The notes: a model not told the origin generated them from the sequence alone. A DNA stretch of 41,263 nt from Sphingomonas pruni NBRC 15498 (GCF_001598455.1 NZ_BCYZ01000040.1:1-41263), one strand, 5' to 3'. Counted from the stretch's first letter, positions 1 through 9,427 are shown. Made by a program: numbers and translations.

Positions 1-13
1 TTGGTGCGAACGG

Positions 14-850
14 TTAAAGTTCGGTGCGGACGTGCCACAACTCCGGAAACAGCTCGACCTCGAGCATCCGGCGCAGATAGGCGACGCCTTGCGTCCCGCC
101 GGTACCGCGCTTGAGGCCGATCACGCGCTCGACCGTGGTGACGTGGTTGAACCGCCAGCGCCGGAAATAATCTTCGAGATCGACCAGTTTCTCGGCAAGC
201 TCATAGAGCGGCCAATGCGTATCGGGGTCGCGATAGATTTCGGCCCAGGCGCTGCGGAGCTTGTCGCTTTCGCCGCGCTGTTCGCGAAGATCGGCGCGCT
301 CCGGACCGACGTCGAAGCCGTAGCGCGCGAGCAGGCGGATCGCCTCGTCATACAGGCTCGGCCGCGCCAGGATGCCTTCCAGTTCGCCCATGACTTCGGC
401 TCGGTGCGCGTGCGGCTTGAGCATCGCCGCATTGCGATTGCCGCAGAGGAATTCGATCGCGCGATATTGATGCGACTGGAACCCCGAGGACTGGCCGAGA
501 TCGGCACGGAATTCGGTATATTCGCTCGGCGTCAGTGTGCGCAGCACGTCCCAGGCATTGTTGAGTTGCTCCAGGATACGCGACACGCGCGCGAGCATCT
601 TGAAGGCATGCGGCAACTTGTCGTTGGCGATCGCATCGCACGCCGATTCGAGCTCGTGCACCGCGAGCTTCATCCACAGCTCCGACGTCTGGTGCTGGAT
701 GATGAACAGCATCTCGTCATGCGCGGCCGAGCGCGGTTGCTGCGCGCCGAGGATCAAATCGAGGCGTAGATAGTCGCCATAGGCCATCTTGCCGGCGAAA
801 TCGGTTTCAGCGCCGGCGGCGACGCCGGCATGTGTAGGTTCGTCTGTCAT
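14..850 (-). CDS. kynA: Tryptophan 2,3-dioxygenase
   Basis: Heme dioxygenase that opens the indole ring of L-tryptophan to N-formylkynurenine, the first step of the kynurenine pathway, in the cytoplasm. The 278-residue product has the family signature [13 protein letters not shown] around H53, and near the C-terminus the block [14 protein letters not shown] followed by GTGGTQG, where the heme-ligating histidine and substrate loop lie in known enzymes. An upstream in-frame start at 889 is possible, but ATG at 850 overlaps the kynU stop as ATGA, the usual sign of translational coupling. It is the second gene of a kynU-kynA operon. The formamidase kynB is not seen nearby. Length is typical of bacterial enzymes. 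Confidence 0.95.
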   Translation of the reverse strand: MTDEPTHAGVAAGAETDFAGKMAYGDYLRLDLILGAQQPRSAAHDEMLFIIQHQTSELWMKLAVHELESACDAIANDKLPHAFKMLARVSRILEQLNNAWDVLRTLTPSEYTEFRADLGQSSGFQSHQYRAIEFLCGNRNAAMLKPHAHRAEVMGELEGILARPSLYDEAIRLLARYGFDVGPERADLREQRGESDKLRSAWAEIYRDPDTHWPLYELAEKLVDLEDYFRRWRFNHVTTVERVIGLKRGTGGTQGVAYLRRMLEVELFPELWHVRTEL

Positions 851-2040
851 GTTACCTTGGATCGCGTCGCATAAGCGGGGTCGTCCCACAAGCGCTCGGT
901 CATCACGCGTTCGAGTACCTTCGCCGCCGCGACGACATCCTCCTCGGACAGATAGAGCGGCGTGAAGCCGAAGCGGATCAGATCGGGCGCGCGGAAATCG
1001 CCGATCACGTTGTTGGCGATCAGCGCCTGCATGATCGCATAGCCTTGCGGGTGGCGGAACGAGACCTGGCTGCCCCGCGCATGCGGATCGCGCGGCGAGG
1101 CGAGCGTCAGATCGGAGCAGCGCGTCTCGACCTCGGCAATGAACCGCTCGCTCAGCCGGATCGAGGCAGCGCGGACATCGGCCATGTCGACCCCGGCCCA
1201 GGCATCAAGCGCGACATCGAGCACCGCGAGCGCGAGCACCGGCGGCGTGCCGACGCGCATCCGTTCGACGCTGGCATGCGGACGATAGTCGAGATCGAAG
1301 GCGAACGGCGCCTCATGTCCCATCCAGCCCGACAGGATCGGCCGCGCGCTGTCGGCGAAACGCGGCGCGACATAAATGAAGGCAGGCGCGCCGGGGCCGC
1401 CGTTGAGATATTTATACGTACAGCCGACCGCGAAATCGGCGTCGGCCGCGGTCAGGTCGACCGGTACCGCGCCGGCCGAATGCGCGAGATCCCACACCGT
1501 CACCGCGCCCGCCGCATGCGCCTTGGAAGTCAGGGCCTTCATGTCGTGGCGGCGACCGGTGCGGTAATCGACTTCGGTGATCAGCGTCACGGCGACGCTC
1601 TCATCGATTGAGTCGGCGACCTGCTCGGGCTCGACCAGCCGCAGTTCGAGCCCACCGCCGAGCGCCTGGATCAACCCGCTGGCGATATAGAGGTCCGACG
1701 GGAAATTGCCGGTGTCGGACAGCACCACCTTGCGGTCGGGCCGTAGCGCCAGCGCGGCGGCCAGTGCCTGGAACACCTTGACCGACAAGGTATCGCCGGT
1801 CGCCACGCTCCCCTCCGGCGCGCCGATCAGCCGCCCGATGCGATCACCGACGCGGCGCGGCAGCCCGATCCAGTCGGCGCTGTTCCACGCGCGGATCAAC
1901 TGGTCGCCCCATTCGCGCGTCAGCACCTCCCGCACCCGTGCCTCCGCCGCCACCGGCAGCGGGCCGAGCGAATTGCCGTCGAGATAGAGCACGCCCTCCG
2001 GAAGATGGAACAGCCGTCGGGTCGTCGCGAAATCGGTCAT
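847..2040 (-). CDS. kynU: Kynureninase
   Basis: PLP enzyme that cleaves kynurenine to anthranilate and alanine. The 397-residue protein is of normal length. It shows the N-terminal [11 protein letters not shown] block, the PLP aspartate and histidine in WDLAHSAG (D184, H187), and the Schiff-base lysine in [16 protein letters not shown] (K210). ATG at 2040 opens the frame and the stop overlaps the kynA start by 4 bp, so the two genes are coupled. The operon start faces a 155-bp gap shared with a divergent small lipoprotein gene; no clear operator was seen there. Family assignment is secure from the motifs; operon expression is inferred from the overlap. Confidence 0.95.
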   Translation of the reverse strand: MTDFATTRRLFHLPEGVLYLDGNSLGPLPVAAEARVREVLTREWGDQLIRAWNSADWIGLPRRVGDRIGRLIGAPEGSVATGDTLSVKVFQALAAALALRPDRKVVLSDTGNFPSDLYIASGLIQALGGGLELRLVEPEQVADSIDESVAVTLITEVDYRTGRRHDMKALTSKAHAAGAVTVWDLAHSAGAVPVDLTAADADFAVGCTYKYLNGGPGAPAFIYVAPRFADSARPILSGWMGHEAPFAFDLDYRPHASVERMRVGTPPVLALAVLDVALDAWAGVDMADVRAASIRLSERFIAEVETRCSDLTLASPRDPHARGSQVSFRHPQGYAIMQALIANNVIGDFRAPDLIRFGFTPLYLSEEDVVAAAKVLERVMTERLWDDPAYATRSKVT

Positions 2041-2195
2041 CGCGTCGTGTCACGCGGAAATCGGCGCCTTGTAAAGAGGCTGCCGGATCGCGGGGTTCGA
2101 TCACAAACGCTGGCCGGTGCTCTGACGGGTGAATGGCCGACCGATCTGCTATCGCCCCGATTGCGAGCATCACGCATTCCTGAGATGACGCCTAA

Positions 2196-2600
2196 ATGCG
2201 GGGACCGATCGCTTCGATAATTTGCGCATTCGCGCTGTCATCCTGTGGGTCAAAGACGCTCCACATATCTGCGGACCGATGCTGGTCCCTATCCGTGGGT
2301 GACAGGGTCGAAGGCACGGCGGTTCTCTTCGCTTACAAAGGCGATGGCTGCATTGAGTGTGGAGCAAGCGTGTCGGGTAAGGGCCCGGGTAACGGCTGCC
2401 CGCAAGTGCCTCTCACGATTACGGACGAGGCTGTGGTTCGAGCGTACGATCGCGTCGTGCGGTCCTCGCCTGAAATCATTCCAGGCTTCGTTCAGCCAAC
2501 AATATTCGTGACCGGGGAGGTCCTTCCGTATGATGGGAAGAAGGGAGCGCTGACTATCAGGGCGACCCAGTTGCGCATTGCGAAAACCGGCGACAGCTAG
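2196..2600 (+). CDS. Small putative lipoprotein, unknown function
   Basis: A 134-residue protein beginning with a short hydrophobic segment that ends in ALSSC, a plausible lipobox with C17 as the acylated residue. The mature part has further cysteines (ADRCW, DGCIECG, NGCPQ) and a C-terminal stretch with alternating hydrophobic residues suggesting beta structure. The family is not recognised. The ribosome binding site is weak (GAGATGA upstream of ATG 2196). It lies alone between divergent kynU and cobB. Codon use resembles its neighbours less well than kynU does, so expression is less certain than for the flanking genes. Confidence 0.6.
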   Translation: MRGPIASIICAFALSSCGSKTLHISADRCWSLSVGDRVEGTAVLFAYKGDGCIECGASVSGKGPGNGCPQVPLTITDEAVVRAYDRVVRSSPEIIPGFVQPTIFVTGEVLPYDGKKGALTIRATQLRIAKTGDS

Positions 2601-2676
2601 ATCCTATTTCGTGCAGAGCCTGCCTATCGCCTAACCACCAATAGCGGTTGACGCGGCTATCGCTTAGCACAGCTAA

Positions 2677-3375
2677 ATGACCGACATCCGCAACATCGTC
2701 GTCCTGACCGGCGCAGGCATTTCCGCCGAAAGCGGCATCGCGACGTTTCGCGGGCCAGGCGGGTTGTGGGAAGGGCATCGGGTCGAGGATGTCTGTACGC
2801 CGCAGGCGTTGGCGCGCGATCCCGAGTTGGTGCATCGCTTCTACGACCTCCGGCGCGCGGCGCTGGCTGGGGTCGAGCCCAATGCGGCGCATCAAGCGCT
2901 GGCGCGGCTCGATGCCGAGTGGCCGGGCGAGTTGCTGATCGTCACGCAGAATGTCGACGATTTGCATGAGCGCGCGGGCGCGAAGCGATTGCTCCATATG
3001 CATGGTGAGTTGAAGTCGGCGCTGTGCGCGGCGTGCGAGCACCGGCAGGCGTGGGACGGCGATATGCCGCCGGGGACGATCTGCGCGTCGTGCGGCGCGC
3101 CGGCGGTGCGGCCCGATATCGTGTTCTTCGGCGAGATGCCGTACGCGATGGACGTGATCGAGCGGGCGATTTCCCGTGCCGATTTGTTCGTGTCGATCGG
3201 GACATCGGGCGCGGTCTATCCGGCGGCGGGATTCGTGCAGACCGCGAAGTATCACGGGGCGCGGACGCTGGAGCTTAACCTCGACCGATCCGAGGGGAGC
3301 GCGTGGTTCCACGAGGGTCGGTTGGGACCGGCGGGCGAGTTGGTGCCGGAGTGGGTGGGTCAGATGCTCGCCTGA
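2677..3375 (+). CDS. cobB: NAD-dependent protein deacylase, SIR2 family class III
   Basis: Sirtuin that removes acyl groups from lysine side chains using NAD+. Visible in 232 residues are the NAD-binding GAGISAESGIATFRG, TQNVDDLH, the catalytic histidine H109 in HMHGEL, a zinc site from two CxxC pairs (C117/C120 and C136/C139), and the late NAD motif SIGTSGAVYPA. Y56 and R59 in RFYDLRR form the YxxR pair that in E. coli CobB and SIRT5 accepts succinyl and malonyl lysine, so desuccinylase activity is likely as well as deacetylation (inference from the pair). It is convergent with era, with a palindromic repeat between them. Confidence 0.93.
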   Translation: MTDIRNIVVLTGAGISAESGIATFRGPGGLWEGHRVEDVCTPQALARDPELVHRFYDLRRAALAGVEPNAAHQALARLDAEWPGELLIVTQNVDDLHERAGAKRLLHMHGELKSALCAACEHRQAWDGDMPPGTICASCGAPAVRPDIVFFGEMPYAMDVIERAISRADLFVSIGTSGAVYPAAGFVQTAKYHGARTLELNLDRSEGSAWFHEGRLGPAGELVPEWVGQMLA

Positions 3376-3381
3376 CCCACT

Positions 3382-3460
3382 CCGTCATCCCAGCGAAAGC
3401 TGGGATCTCAAGCCGCATCGCATAAACCGCCAGAGACCCCAGCTTTCGCTGGGGTGACGG
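3382..3460. repeat. Palindromic intergenic repeat, copy 1 (possible bidirectional terminator)
   Basis: Two 28-base arms (3382-3409 and 3433-3460) are inverted copies of each other with a few mismatches, and each arm is itself a hairpin (CCCAGCGAAAGCTGGG; CCCCAGCTTTCGCTGGGG). The outer ends read CCGTCATCCC and GGGTGACGG. It sits between the convergent cobB and era genes, where it could end transcription both ways. Related copies are at 7608-7716 and 26500-26585. Confidence 0.85.
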
Positions 3461-3485
3461 AAAGCGTGCTAGGGCGATGGAAGGG

Positions 3486-4391
3486 TCAGTCGACCCAATC
3501 CAGCCCGATGTCGCGATAGACCTCGCGGTCCTCATCCCAACCCGGCTTCACCTTGACGTGGAGATAGAGATGCACCGGGCGATCGAGCAATTCGTTCAAC
3601 TGCGCCCGCGCCCGCGCCCCGATCTCCTTGATCCGGCTGCCGCCCTTGCCCAGCACGATCGCGCGCTGGGTCGGGCGTTCGACCAGGATCTGTTGGCGGA
3701 TCTCGACCGATCCGTCCTCGCGTTCCTGGAAAGCCTCGGTCTCGACCGTGCTGGCATAAGGCAATTCGGCATGGAGCTGGAGGTAGAGCTGTTCGCGCGT
3801 CACTTCGGCGGCCAGCGCGCGCTCGGTCGCGTCGCTGACCTGGTCCTCGGGGAAATGCCACGGCCCTTCGGGCATGGTGTAGGCGAGCGCCTTCTTGAGT
3901 TCCGGCAACCCGTCGCCGGTCGAGGCCGAGACGAAGAAGGTCTCGTCGAAATGGGTGATCGCGTTCAACTTCTCAGCATGGACGAGCAGGCGCGCCTTGT
4001 CGGCGATGTCGACCTTGTTGAGGATCAGGAACTTGCGCTCCCGGCGTGCCGCGATGCTTTCGACGATCGGCACGACCTTGGGGCCGAGACCACCCTTGGC
4101 GTCGACTACGAGCGCGATCAGGTCGGCCCCTTCGGCCCCGCCCCAGGCCGCCGCGACCATCGCGCGATCGAGCCGGCGCTGCGGTTCGAAAATGCCGGGC
4201 GTATCGACTAGCAGGATCTGCGTCTCGCCCTCGATCGCGACGCCGAGCAATCGCGTGCGCGTGGTCTGCGCCTTCGGGCTTACGATCGCCACTTTCTGCC
4301 CGACCAGCGCATTGACCAGGGTCGACTTGCCGGCATTGGGCGCACCGAGCACGGCGACGAGGCCGCAATGTTGGGTTTGGGGCTCCGTCAT
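3486..4391 (-). CDS. era: GTPase Era
   Basis: Essential GTPase that binds the 3' end of 16S rRNA in 30S assembly. The 301-residue protein has G1 GAPNAGKS (residues 16-23), G3 DTPG (63-66), G4 NKVD (125-128) and a C-terminal KH domain with LGKGGSRIKEIG from about residue 247. The frame is open further upstream, but ATG 4391 overlaps the rnc stop as ATGA, and the extra upstream residues are the rnc sequence read in another frame, so 4391 is chosen. It is the last gene of lepB-rnc-era, an order conserved in many bacteria. Confidence 0.96.
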   Translation of the reverse strand: MTEPQTQHCGLVAVLGAPNAGKSTLVNALVGQKVAIVSPKAQTTRTRLLGVAIEGETQILLVDTPGIFEPQRRLDRAMVAAAWGGAEGADLIALVVDAKGGLGPKVVPIVESIAARRERKFLILNKVDIADKARLLVHAEKLNAITHFDETFFVSASTGDGLPELKKALAYTMPEGPWHFPEDQVSDATERALAAEVTREQLYLQLHAELPYASTVETEAFQEREDGSVEIRQQILVERPTQRAIVLGKGGSRIKEIGARARAQLNELLDRPVHLYLHVKVKPGWDEDREVYRDIGLDWVD

Positions 4392-5059
4392 GGCTGCACC
4401 TGCGCGAGCAGCACGCGGGCAGCGGCGGTTTCCGCTTCCTGCTTGCTCGATCCTTCGGCGTCGGCGCTGGCGAAGGCGCCGAGCGACACACGCACGGTGA
4501 AGCGCGGCGCGTGCTGCGGGCCGGACCGCGTGACGACCTCGTACACCGGCGCCTTGCGATTGTGCGCGGCGGCCCATTCCTGCAGCGCCGATTTGGGGTG
4601 TTGCGGCGCGCGCGCATCGGCATGGACGCGGTCGGCCCAGCGCGCTCGGACGAAATCGCGCGCTGGCGCGAAGCCGGCGTCGAGATAGAGCGCGCCGATC
4701 AGCGCCTCCATCACATCGCCCAGCACATTGTCGCTGTCGGCGGCGCCGTCATCACGCGCCTGTTTGCCCAGGCCGAGGAACGGCCGCACCCCGATCTCGC
4801 GCGCGACATCGGCGCAGACCGCTCCGGTGACCAAAGCGTTGAGGCGTTTCGACAGACTGCCCTCCGGCTCGTCGGCGAACAATTCGTACAGCCATTCGGC
4901 CATGGCCAGCCCGAGCACGCGGTCGCCGAGAAATTCGAGCCGCTCGTAATTCGCGCTCGCCTGGCTGCCATGGGTCAGCGCGCGCTCGAATCGCGCAAGG
5001 TCGCCGGGCCGATGGCCGAAGGTCTCGGCGATCCAGCCGGCAAGGTCCTGGGTCGTCAC
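4388..5059 (-). CDS. rnc: Ribonuclease III
   Basis: Double-strand-specific endoribonuclease for rRNA and mRNA processing. The 223-residue protein carries the family signature ERLEFLGDRVLGLAMAEWL, the second catalytic block GDVMEALIGALYLDAG, and a C-terminal double-stranded RNA binding domain starting around PKSALQEWA. The start chosen is GTG at 5059, giving VTTQDLAGW: a GGGGA ribosome binding site lies about 8 bases upstream and the length matches the family. The frame stays open far into lepB, which is a shadow. The gene starts 28 bases after the lepB stop and overlaps era by 4 bases. Confidence 0.95.
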   Translation of the reverse strand: MTTQDLAGWIAETFGHRPGDLARFERALTHGSQASANYERLEFLGDRVLGLAMAEWLYELFADEPEGSLSKRLNALVTGAVCADVAREIGVRPFLGLGKQARDDGAADSDNVLGDVMEALIGALYLDAGFAPARDFVRARWADRVHADARAPQHPKSALQEWAAAHNRKAPVYEVVTRSGPQHAPRFTVRVSLGAFASADAEGSSKQEAETAAARVLLAQVQP

Positions 5060-5087
5060 TTGGCTATCCCCGATCCAGGGGCAGTGG

Positions 5088-5978
5088 TCAAAACCCCTGC
5101 CCCAGCCGGCTCCAGCGCGCCGCGGTGAACCAGGTCCAGGGCAGCAGCCATTGCGCGTTGCCGTCGGTCGACCAGAAGGTGACGACCGCCTTGCCTTCCA
5201 GATTTTCCAGCGGGACCATGCCGATCGCGCCATTTTCCTGAGCGGGGAAGCGGCTGTCGCCCGAATCGTCGCGATTGTCGCCCATCAGGAAAACGTGGCC
5301 GGCGGGCACGTTATAGACGTCGGTATCGTCGCGATCGGGGAATTCGCCGCGATCGAGTACATTGTAGCTGACCCCGTTGGGCAGGGTTTCCTTGAACTGC
5401 ATGTAGCGGCAGATCGGCTTGCCCGCGCTGTCGGTCGCCTGGAATTCCGCCGGGCATTCCTTGCCGGCTGGATAATTGGGCGTGAGCGGAATGACGAAAT
5501 CGGCGACGCGCACCTTGGGCACCGCGACACCGTTCAGGATCAATTGGCCATGGCGCATCTGGATCGTGTCACCGGGCAGGCCGATGACGCGCTTGATATA
5601 ATCCTGGTCGTTGCCTGGCGGCGCCTTGAACACCACCACGTCGCCGGGGGTCGGGTTGCGGCCGAAGATGCGCCCCGGGATCAGCGGTACGCTGAACGGC
5701 AGCGAATGCTTGGAATAGCCGTAATTCCATTTCGAGATGAACAGATAGTCGCCGATATAGAGCCGCGGCAGCATCGACTGCGACGGGATCGAGAAAGGCG
5801 AGAACAGGAAACTGCGGAAGATCACGACGACGAGGACCAGCTTGACGATGAAGCTGAGCGTGTCCTTCCAATCCTCTTCCTTCTTGGGTTTCTTCACGGG
5901 CGGCGCAGGCGTGCCGGCGGGCGCCACAACGGGATCGGGCGCGGCGTCGGACGGGGTCGCCTGAGGTATATCGGTCAT
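5088..5978 (-). CDS. lepB: Signal peptidase I
   Basis: Inner-membrane serine protease that removes signal peptides from secreted proteins. The 296-residue product has a proline-rich cytoplasmic N-terminus, one membrane helix at about residues 42-62, catalytic Ser68 in PSQSMLP, the general-base Lys129 in DYIKRVIGLPGD, and the late box GDNRDDSGDSR. The start is ATG 5978; an in-frame ATG at 5996 would add six residues. It is the first gene of lepB-rnc-era and divergent from pgi. Many secreted proteins in this window (FlgA, FlgI, RHS proteins) would be its substrates. Confidence 0.95.
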   Translation of the reverse strand: MTDIPQATPSDAAPDPVVAPAGTPAPPVKKPKKEEDWKDTLSFIVKLVLVVVIFRSFLFSPFSIPSQSMLPRLYIGDYLFISKWNYGYSKHSLPFSVPLIPGRIFGRNPTPGDVVVFKAPPGNDQDYIKRVIGLPGDTIQMRHGQLILNGVAVPKVRVADFVIPLTPNYPAGKECPAEFQATDSAGKPICRYMQFKETLPNGVSYNVLDRGEFPDRDDTDVYNVPAGHVFLMGDNRDDSGDSRFPAQENGAIGMVPLENLEGKAVVTFWSTDGNAQWLLPWTWFTAARWSRLGQGF

Positions 5979-6107
5979 GGCGCGCGGTTTGCGCATGCAG
6001 CCAGCGCGCGTCAAGCATACGTATGACCGTGGCGCGGCGGCGTGGTTCCTTGAACGGGACGGCCGGAACGCCCATTGAGGCCCCGGAGTCGAACAAGGAA
6101 CCCAAAC

Positions 6108-7598
6108 ATGGCCGACTGGAGCGAGATCGAGGCGCTGAAGCGCATCCCCCTGACCAAGCTGTTCGCCGACGACCCGGAGCGGCTGGGCAAATATTCGGCC
6201 GACGTCGCCGGCATCCATTTCGACTGGTCGAAGACTCACCTGACCGACGAAGCGATCAAGGCGTTCGAGAAGCTGGCCAAGGCGAGCGATCTGGCCGGCA
6301 AGCGTGAGGCGTTGTTCTCGGGCCAGGTGATCAACGTCACCGAGGACCGCGCCGTCACCCACACGGCCGAGCGCGGCGAAGGCGACAAGGACGACGTCGC
6401 CAAGGCGCAGGCGCTTCACGCCAGGATGCGCGCGCTGATCGATGCGATCGAGGCCGAGGCGTTGGGGCCGATCCGCAACATCCTGCATGTCGGGATCGGC
6501 GGGTCGGCGCTAGGCCCCGACCTGCTGATCGACGCGCTGGGGCGCGAATCCAATCGCTATGAGGTAGCGATCGTTTCGAACGTCGACGGGCTGGCGCTGG
6601 AAGAAGCGTTCAAGCGGTTCGACCCGAGCGCGACGTTGCTCGCGATCGCCTCCAAGACCTTCACCACCACCGAGACGATGCTCAACGCCGAAAGCGTGAT
6701 CGAGTGGATGCAGGCGGGTGGGGTCGAGGACCCCTATGGCCGCGTCGTCGCGCTGACCGCCGATCCCGACAAGGCGATCGAATGGGGCGTCGACGAGACG
6801 CGCGTCCTGCCGTTCGCCGATACGGTCGGCGGGCGGTACTCGCTATGGTCTTCGATCGGTTTTCCAGCGGCGATGGCGCTCGGCTGGGACGCCTTTTCCG
6901 AACTGCTCGAAGGCGCGGCCGAGATGGACCGTCATTTCCGGCTGTCGGCGCTGCACGAGAACGTCCCTGCGCTCGCCGCCTTTGCCGACCTGCTCTACAC
7001 CCAGGCCTTCGGCTGCGAGACGCGCGGCGTGTTCTGTTACGACGAGCGGCTCCGGCTGCTCCCGTCCTACCTCCAGCAGCTCGAAATGGAATCGAACGGC
7101 AAGGGCACGACGATCGACGGCAAGAAGGTCGGCCGGCCGACCGCGCCGATCACCTGGGGCGGGGTCGGCACCGACCAGCAGCATGCGGTGTTCCAGTTGC
7201 TCCATCAGGGCACGCACCTGGTCCCGCTCGAATTCATCGGCGTCATCGAGCAGGCCGATACGCTGAGCGAGGATCACCACAAGACCCTGCTCAACAGCAT
7301 GTTCGCGCAAGGCGCCGCGCTGATGAAGGGCCGCGAGAATCCCGACGACCTCGCCCGCGCCTATCCGGGCGATCGCCCCTCCACCACGTTGCTGCTCGAC
7401 GAGCTCGATCCGCGCACCCTCGGCGCCCTGATCGCCTATCACGAGCATCGCGTGTTCGTGTCGGGCGTGCTGCTCGGGATCAATTCGTTCGACCAGTTCG
7501 GAGTCGAACTCGGCAAGGAAATGGCCAAGGCCGCCGCCAAGGGTGGCGGCGATTTCGACGTTTCGACCCAGGATCTGATCAAGCGGGCATTTGGATGA
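6108..7598 (+). CDS. pgi: Glucose-6-phosphate isomerase
   Basis: Interconverts glucose-6-phosphate and fructose-6-phosphate in the cytoplasm. The 496-residue protein has the phosphosugar-binding blocks GIGGSALGPDLL and ASKTFTTTETM, the PGI signature VGGRYSLWSSIGFP, and the late QGTHLVPLEFIG. ATG 6108 follows an AAGGAA ribosome binding site; the frame is open to 6075 but without a comparable site. It is divergent from lepB with about 130 bases between. A palindromic repeat separates it from gor downstream. Confidence 0.96.
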   Translation: MADWSEIEALKRIPLTKLFADDPERLGKYSADVAGIHFDWSKTHLTDEAIKAFEKLAKASDLAGKREALFSGQVINVTEDRAVTHTAERGEGDKDDVAKAQALHARMRALIDAIEAEALGPIRNILHVGIGGSALGPDLLIDALGRESNRYEVAIVSNVDGLALEEAFKRFDPSATLLAIASKTFTTTETMLNAESVIEWMQAGGVEDPYGRVVALTADPDKAIEWGVDETRVLPFADTVGGRYSLWSSIGFPAAMALGWDAFSELLEGAAEMDRHFRLSALHENVPALAAFADLLYTQAFGCETRGVFCYDERLRLLPSYLQQLEMESNGKGTTIDGKKVGRPTAPITWGGVGTDQQHAVFQLLHQGTHLVPLEFIGVIEQADTLSEDHHKTLLNSMFAQGAALMKGRENPDDLARAYPGDRPSTTLLLDELDPRTLGALIAYHEHRVFVSGVLLGINSFDQFGVELGKEMAKAAAKGGGDFDVSTQDLIKRAFG

Positions 7599-7607
7599 AT
7601 CTCCCCA

Positions 7608-7716
7608 CCGTCATCCCCGCGAGAGCGGGGACCCATCTCGTGCGAGCGCCGCAAGCACGATGGGCATGTTGGCGGTGAGTGTTGGAGATGGGTCCTCGCT
7701 TTCGCGGGGATGACGG
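7608..7716. repeat. Palindromic intergenic repeat, copy 2
   Basis: Inverted 32-base arms at 7608-7639 and 7685-7716, near-perfect, ending in CCGTCATCCC and GGGATGACGG, around a 45-base centre. Same end sequences and nested-hairpin design as the copies at 3382-3460 and 26500-26585. It lies directly between the pgi stop and the gor ribosome binding site, so it may shape the 3' end of pgi mRNA. Confidence 0.85.
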
Positions 7717-7728
7717 AAGGAAGAATGA

Positions 7729-9078
7729 ATGACTGACTACGACTACGACCTGTTCGTCATCGGTATCGGATCCGGCGGTACGCGCGCGGCGCGGGTGGCG
7801 GCGGCACATGGCGCGAGAGTCGCGGCGGCGGAGGAATATCGCGTCGGCGGCACCTGCGTGATCCGCGGCTGCGTGCCCAAGAAATTGCTCGTCTATGGCG
7901 CGCATTTCGCCGAGGATTTGATGGACGCGCGGCGGTTCGGCTGGGACGTGCCGGCCGATTGCAAGTTCGACTGGAAGACACTGACCGGCAACGTGTTCGA
8001 GGAAGTCGACCGGATCAGCAAGGCGTACAACACCACGCTCGACAGCCATAAGGTCGAGGTGATCAACGAGCGCGCCGAGCTGACCGGCCCCAATTCGATC
8101 CGGCTGGCGTCCGGGCGCGAGGTCACGTCCAAATACATTTTGATCGCGACGGGCGCGCGGCCGCACATTCCGACCTGCCCCGGCCACGAATTTGGCATCA
8201 CCTCGAACGAGGCGTTCCACCTGGAAAGCGTGCCCAAGCGCATCCTGATCGCGGGCGCGGGCTATATCGCCAACGAGTTCGCCGGCATCTTCCACGAGTT
8301 CGGCGCCAAGGTGACGCTGATCAACCGCAGCGACCAGATATTGCGCGGCTATGACGAGCAGATCCGCGACCGCCTGCTCCAGATCAGCATGATGAAGGGC
8401 ATCGATTTCCGCTTCAACGCCAAGTTCGAAGGGATCGAGAAGCAGGCCGACGGCTCCCTCAAGGTCTCGATGTCGAACCATGCGCCAATCGAGGTCGATT
8501 GCGTGATGTTCGCGACCGGCCGCGTGCCCAATACCGAGAATCTCGGCCTCGACGCGGCAGGTGTCGAGCTCACCGAGAAAGGCGCGATCCGGGTCGACGA
8601 GGACAATCGCTCGAGCGTCCCCAGCATCTTCGCGGTGGGCGACGTCACCGACCGTATCCAACTGACCCCGGTTGCGATCCGCGAAGGCCAGGCGTTCGCC
8701 GATACGATCTTCGGCAACAAGCCGACCCGTGTCGATTATCATTGCGTCCCCGCTGCCGTGTTCAGCCATCCGCAAATGGCCGGCGTCGGCCTGACCGAGA
8801 GCCAGGCCAAGCAGAAATACGGATCGGTCAAAGTCTATGTCAGCGACTTCCGCCCGATGAAGAACGTGCTGGCCGGCCGCAACGAGCGCGCGCTCTACAA
8901 GATGATCTGCGACGGCGAGACCAACAAGATCCTCGGCATCCACATGATCGGGCCGGAGGCGGCGGAAATCCTGCAAGCCGCGGCGGTCGCGGTGAAGGCA
9001 GGCCTGACCAAGGATGCCTTCGACCAGACTGTGGCGCTGCATCCGACGATGGCGGAGGAATTGGTGCTGATGAAATAG
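7729..9078 (+). CDS. gor: Glutathione-disulfide reductase
   Basis: FAD/NADPH enzyme that reduces GSSG to GSH. The 449-residue protein has the FAD-binding N-terminus FVIGIGSGGTRAAR, the redox pair C43/C48 in GGTCVIRGCVPKK, the NADPH fold GAGYIANEFAGI followed by NRSDQILRGYD, the second FAD motif SIFAVGDVTD, and the dimer-interface catalytic pair in HPTMAEE (H438, E443). These separate it from lipoamide dehydrogenase and mercuric reductase. ATG 7729 follows a GGAAGGAAG ribosome binding site. The second glycine-rich motif and loop look like the alphaproteobacterial/plant-type enzyme. Confidence 0.93.
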   Translation: MTDYDYDLFVIGIGSGGTRAARVAAAHGARVAAAEEYRVGGTCVIRGCVPKKLLVYGAHFAEDLMDARRFGWDVPADCKFDWKTLTGNVFEEVDRISKAYNTTLDSHKVEVINERAELTGPNSIRLASGREVTSKYILIATGARPHIPTCPGHEFGITSNEAFHLESVPKRILIAGAGYIANEFAGIFHEFGAKVTLINRSDQILRGYDEQIRDRLLQISMMKGIDFRFNAKFEGIEKQADGSLKVSMSNHAPIEVDCVMFATGRVPNTENLGLDAAGVELTEKGAIRVDEDNRSSVPSIFAVGDVTDRIQLTPVAIREGQAFADTIFGNKPTRVDYHCVPAAVFSHPQMAGVGLTESQAKQKYGSVKVYVSDFRPMKNVLAGRNERALYKMICDGETNKILGIHMIGPEAAEILQAAAVAVKAGLTKDAFDQTVALHPTMAEELVLMK

Positions 9079-9107
9079 GGGGCGGCCTCGAAGACGGAGC
9101 CAGAGGA

Positions 9108-9389
9108 ATGTCCGAAGAGCCTGCTTGCGAGACGTGTGGATCCACCGATCTGCGGATGATCGTCCATTATGGAAGTTACGTTCTGCGGTGTCAGTCGTGT
9201 CAGTCAGGGCCAGCCACGAGCTTCTTGTCCGTCGCAAGGTATTTGATGGACCGCTACCGAGCCACGGAGGTGGACGAAGACTGCCGCGAAGTCGCTTTTG
9301 TTGCAGAAGGTAATGGCCCAACCTTCATGAACACCGTCGCGGCGGCGGCACGTAGCGGTAAACGTATCTTACTGACCCCGCTATCCTAA
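9108..9389 (+). CDS. Small zinc-ribbon-like protein, unknown function
   Basis: A 93-residue protein. The N-terminal third carries two CxxC knuckles, ACETCGS and RCQSCQS, spaced like a zinc ribbon; the rest is mixed helix/strand with no recognised domain. It starts 29 bases after gor on the same strand, with GGAG about 8 bases before ATG 9108, so it may be read through from gor. No signal peptide or membrane segment. The family was not recognised; that it is a gene is inferred from the cysteine pattern, ribosome binding site and clean start and stop. Confidence 0.55.
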   Translation: MSEEPACETCGSTDLRMIVHYGSYVLRCQSCQSGPATSFLSVARYLMDRYRATEVDEDCREVAFVAEGNGPTFMNTVAAAARSGKRILLTPLS

Positions 9390-9427
9390 CCGATACATAG
9401 CTCGGGAAGAGCGCGAGCAAGACAACT

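Noticed and set aside
3275..3535. Minus-strand frame across the cobB-era repeat
   Set aside because: It reads through the palindromic repeat; such frames arise from the repeat itself.
7579..9321. A 580-codon minus-strand reading frame opposite gor
   Set aside because: It mirrors the gor codons and contains no recognisable domain; high-GC DNA often leaves the antisense frame open.
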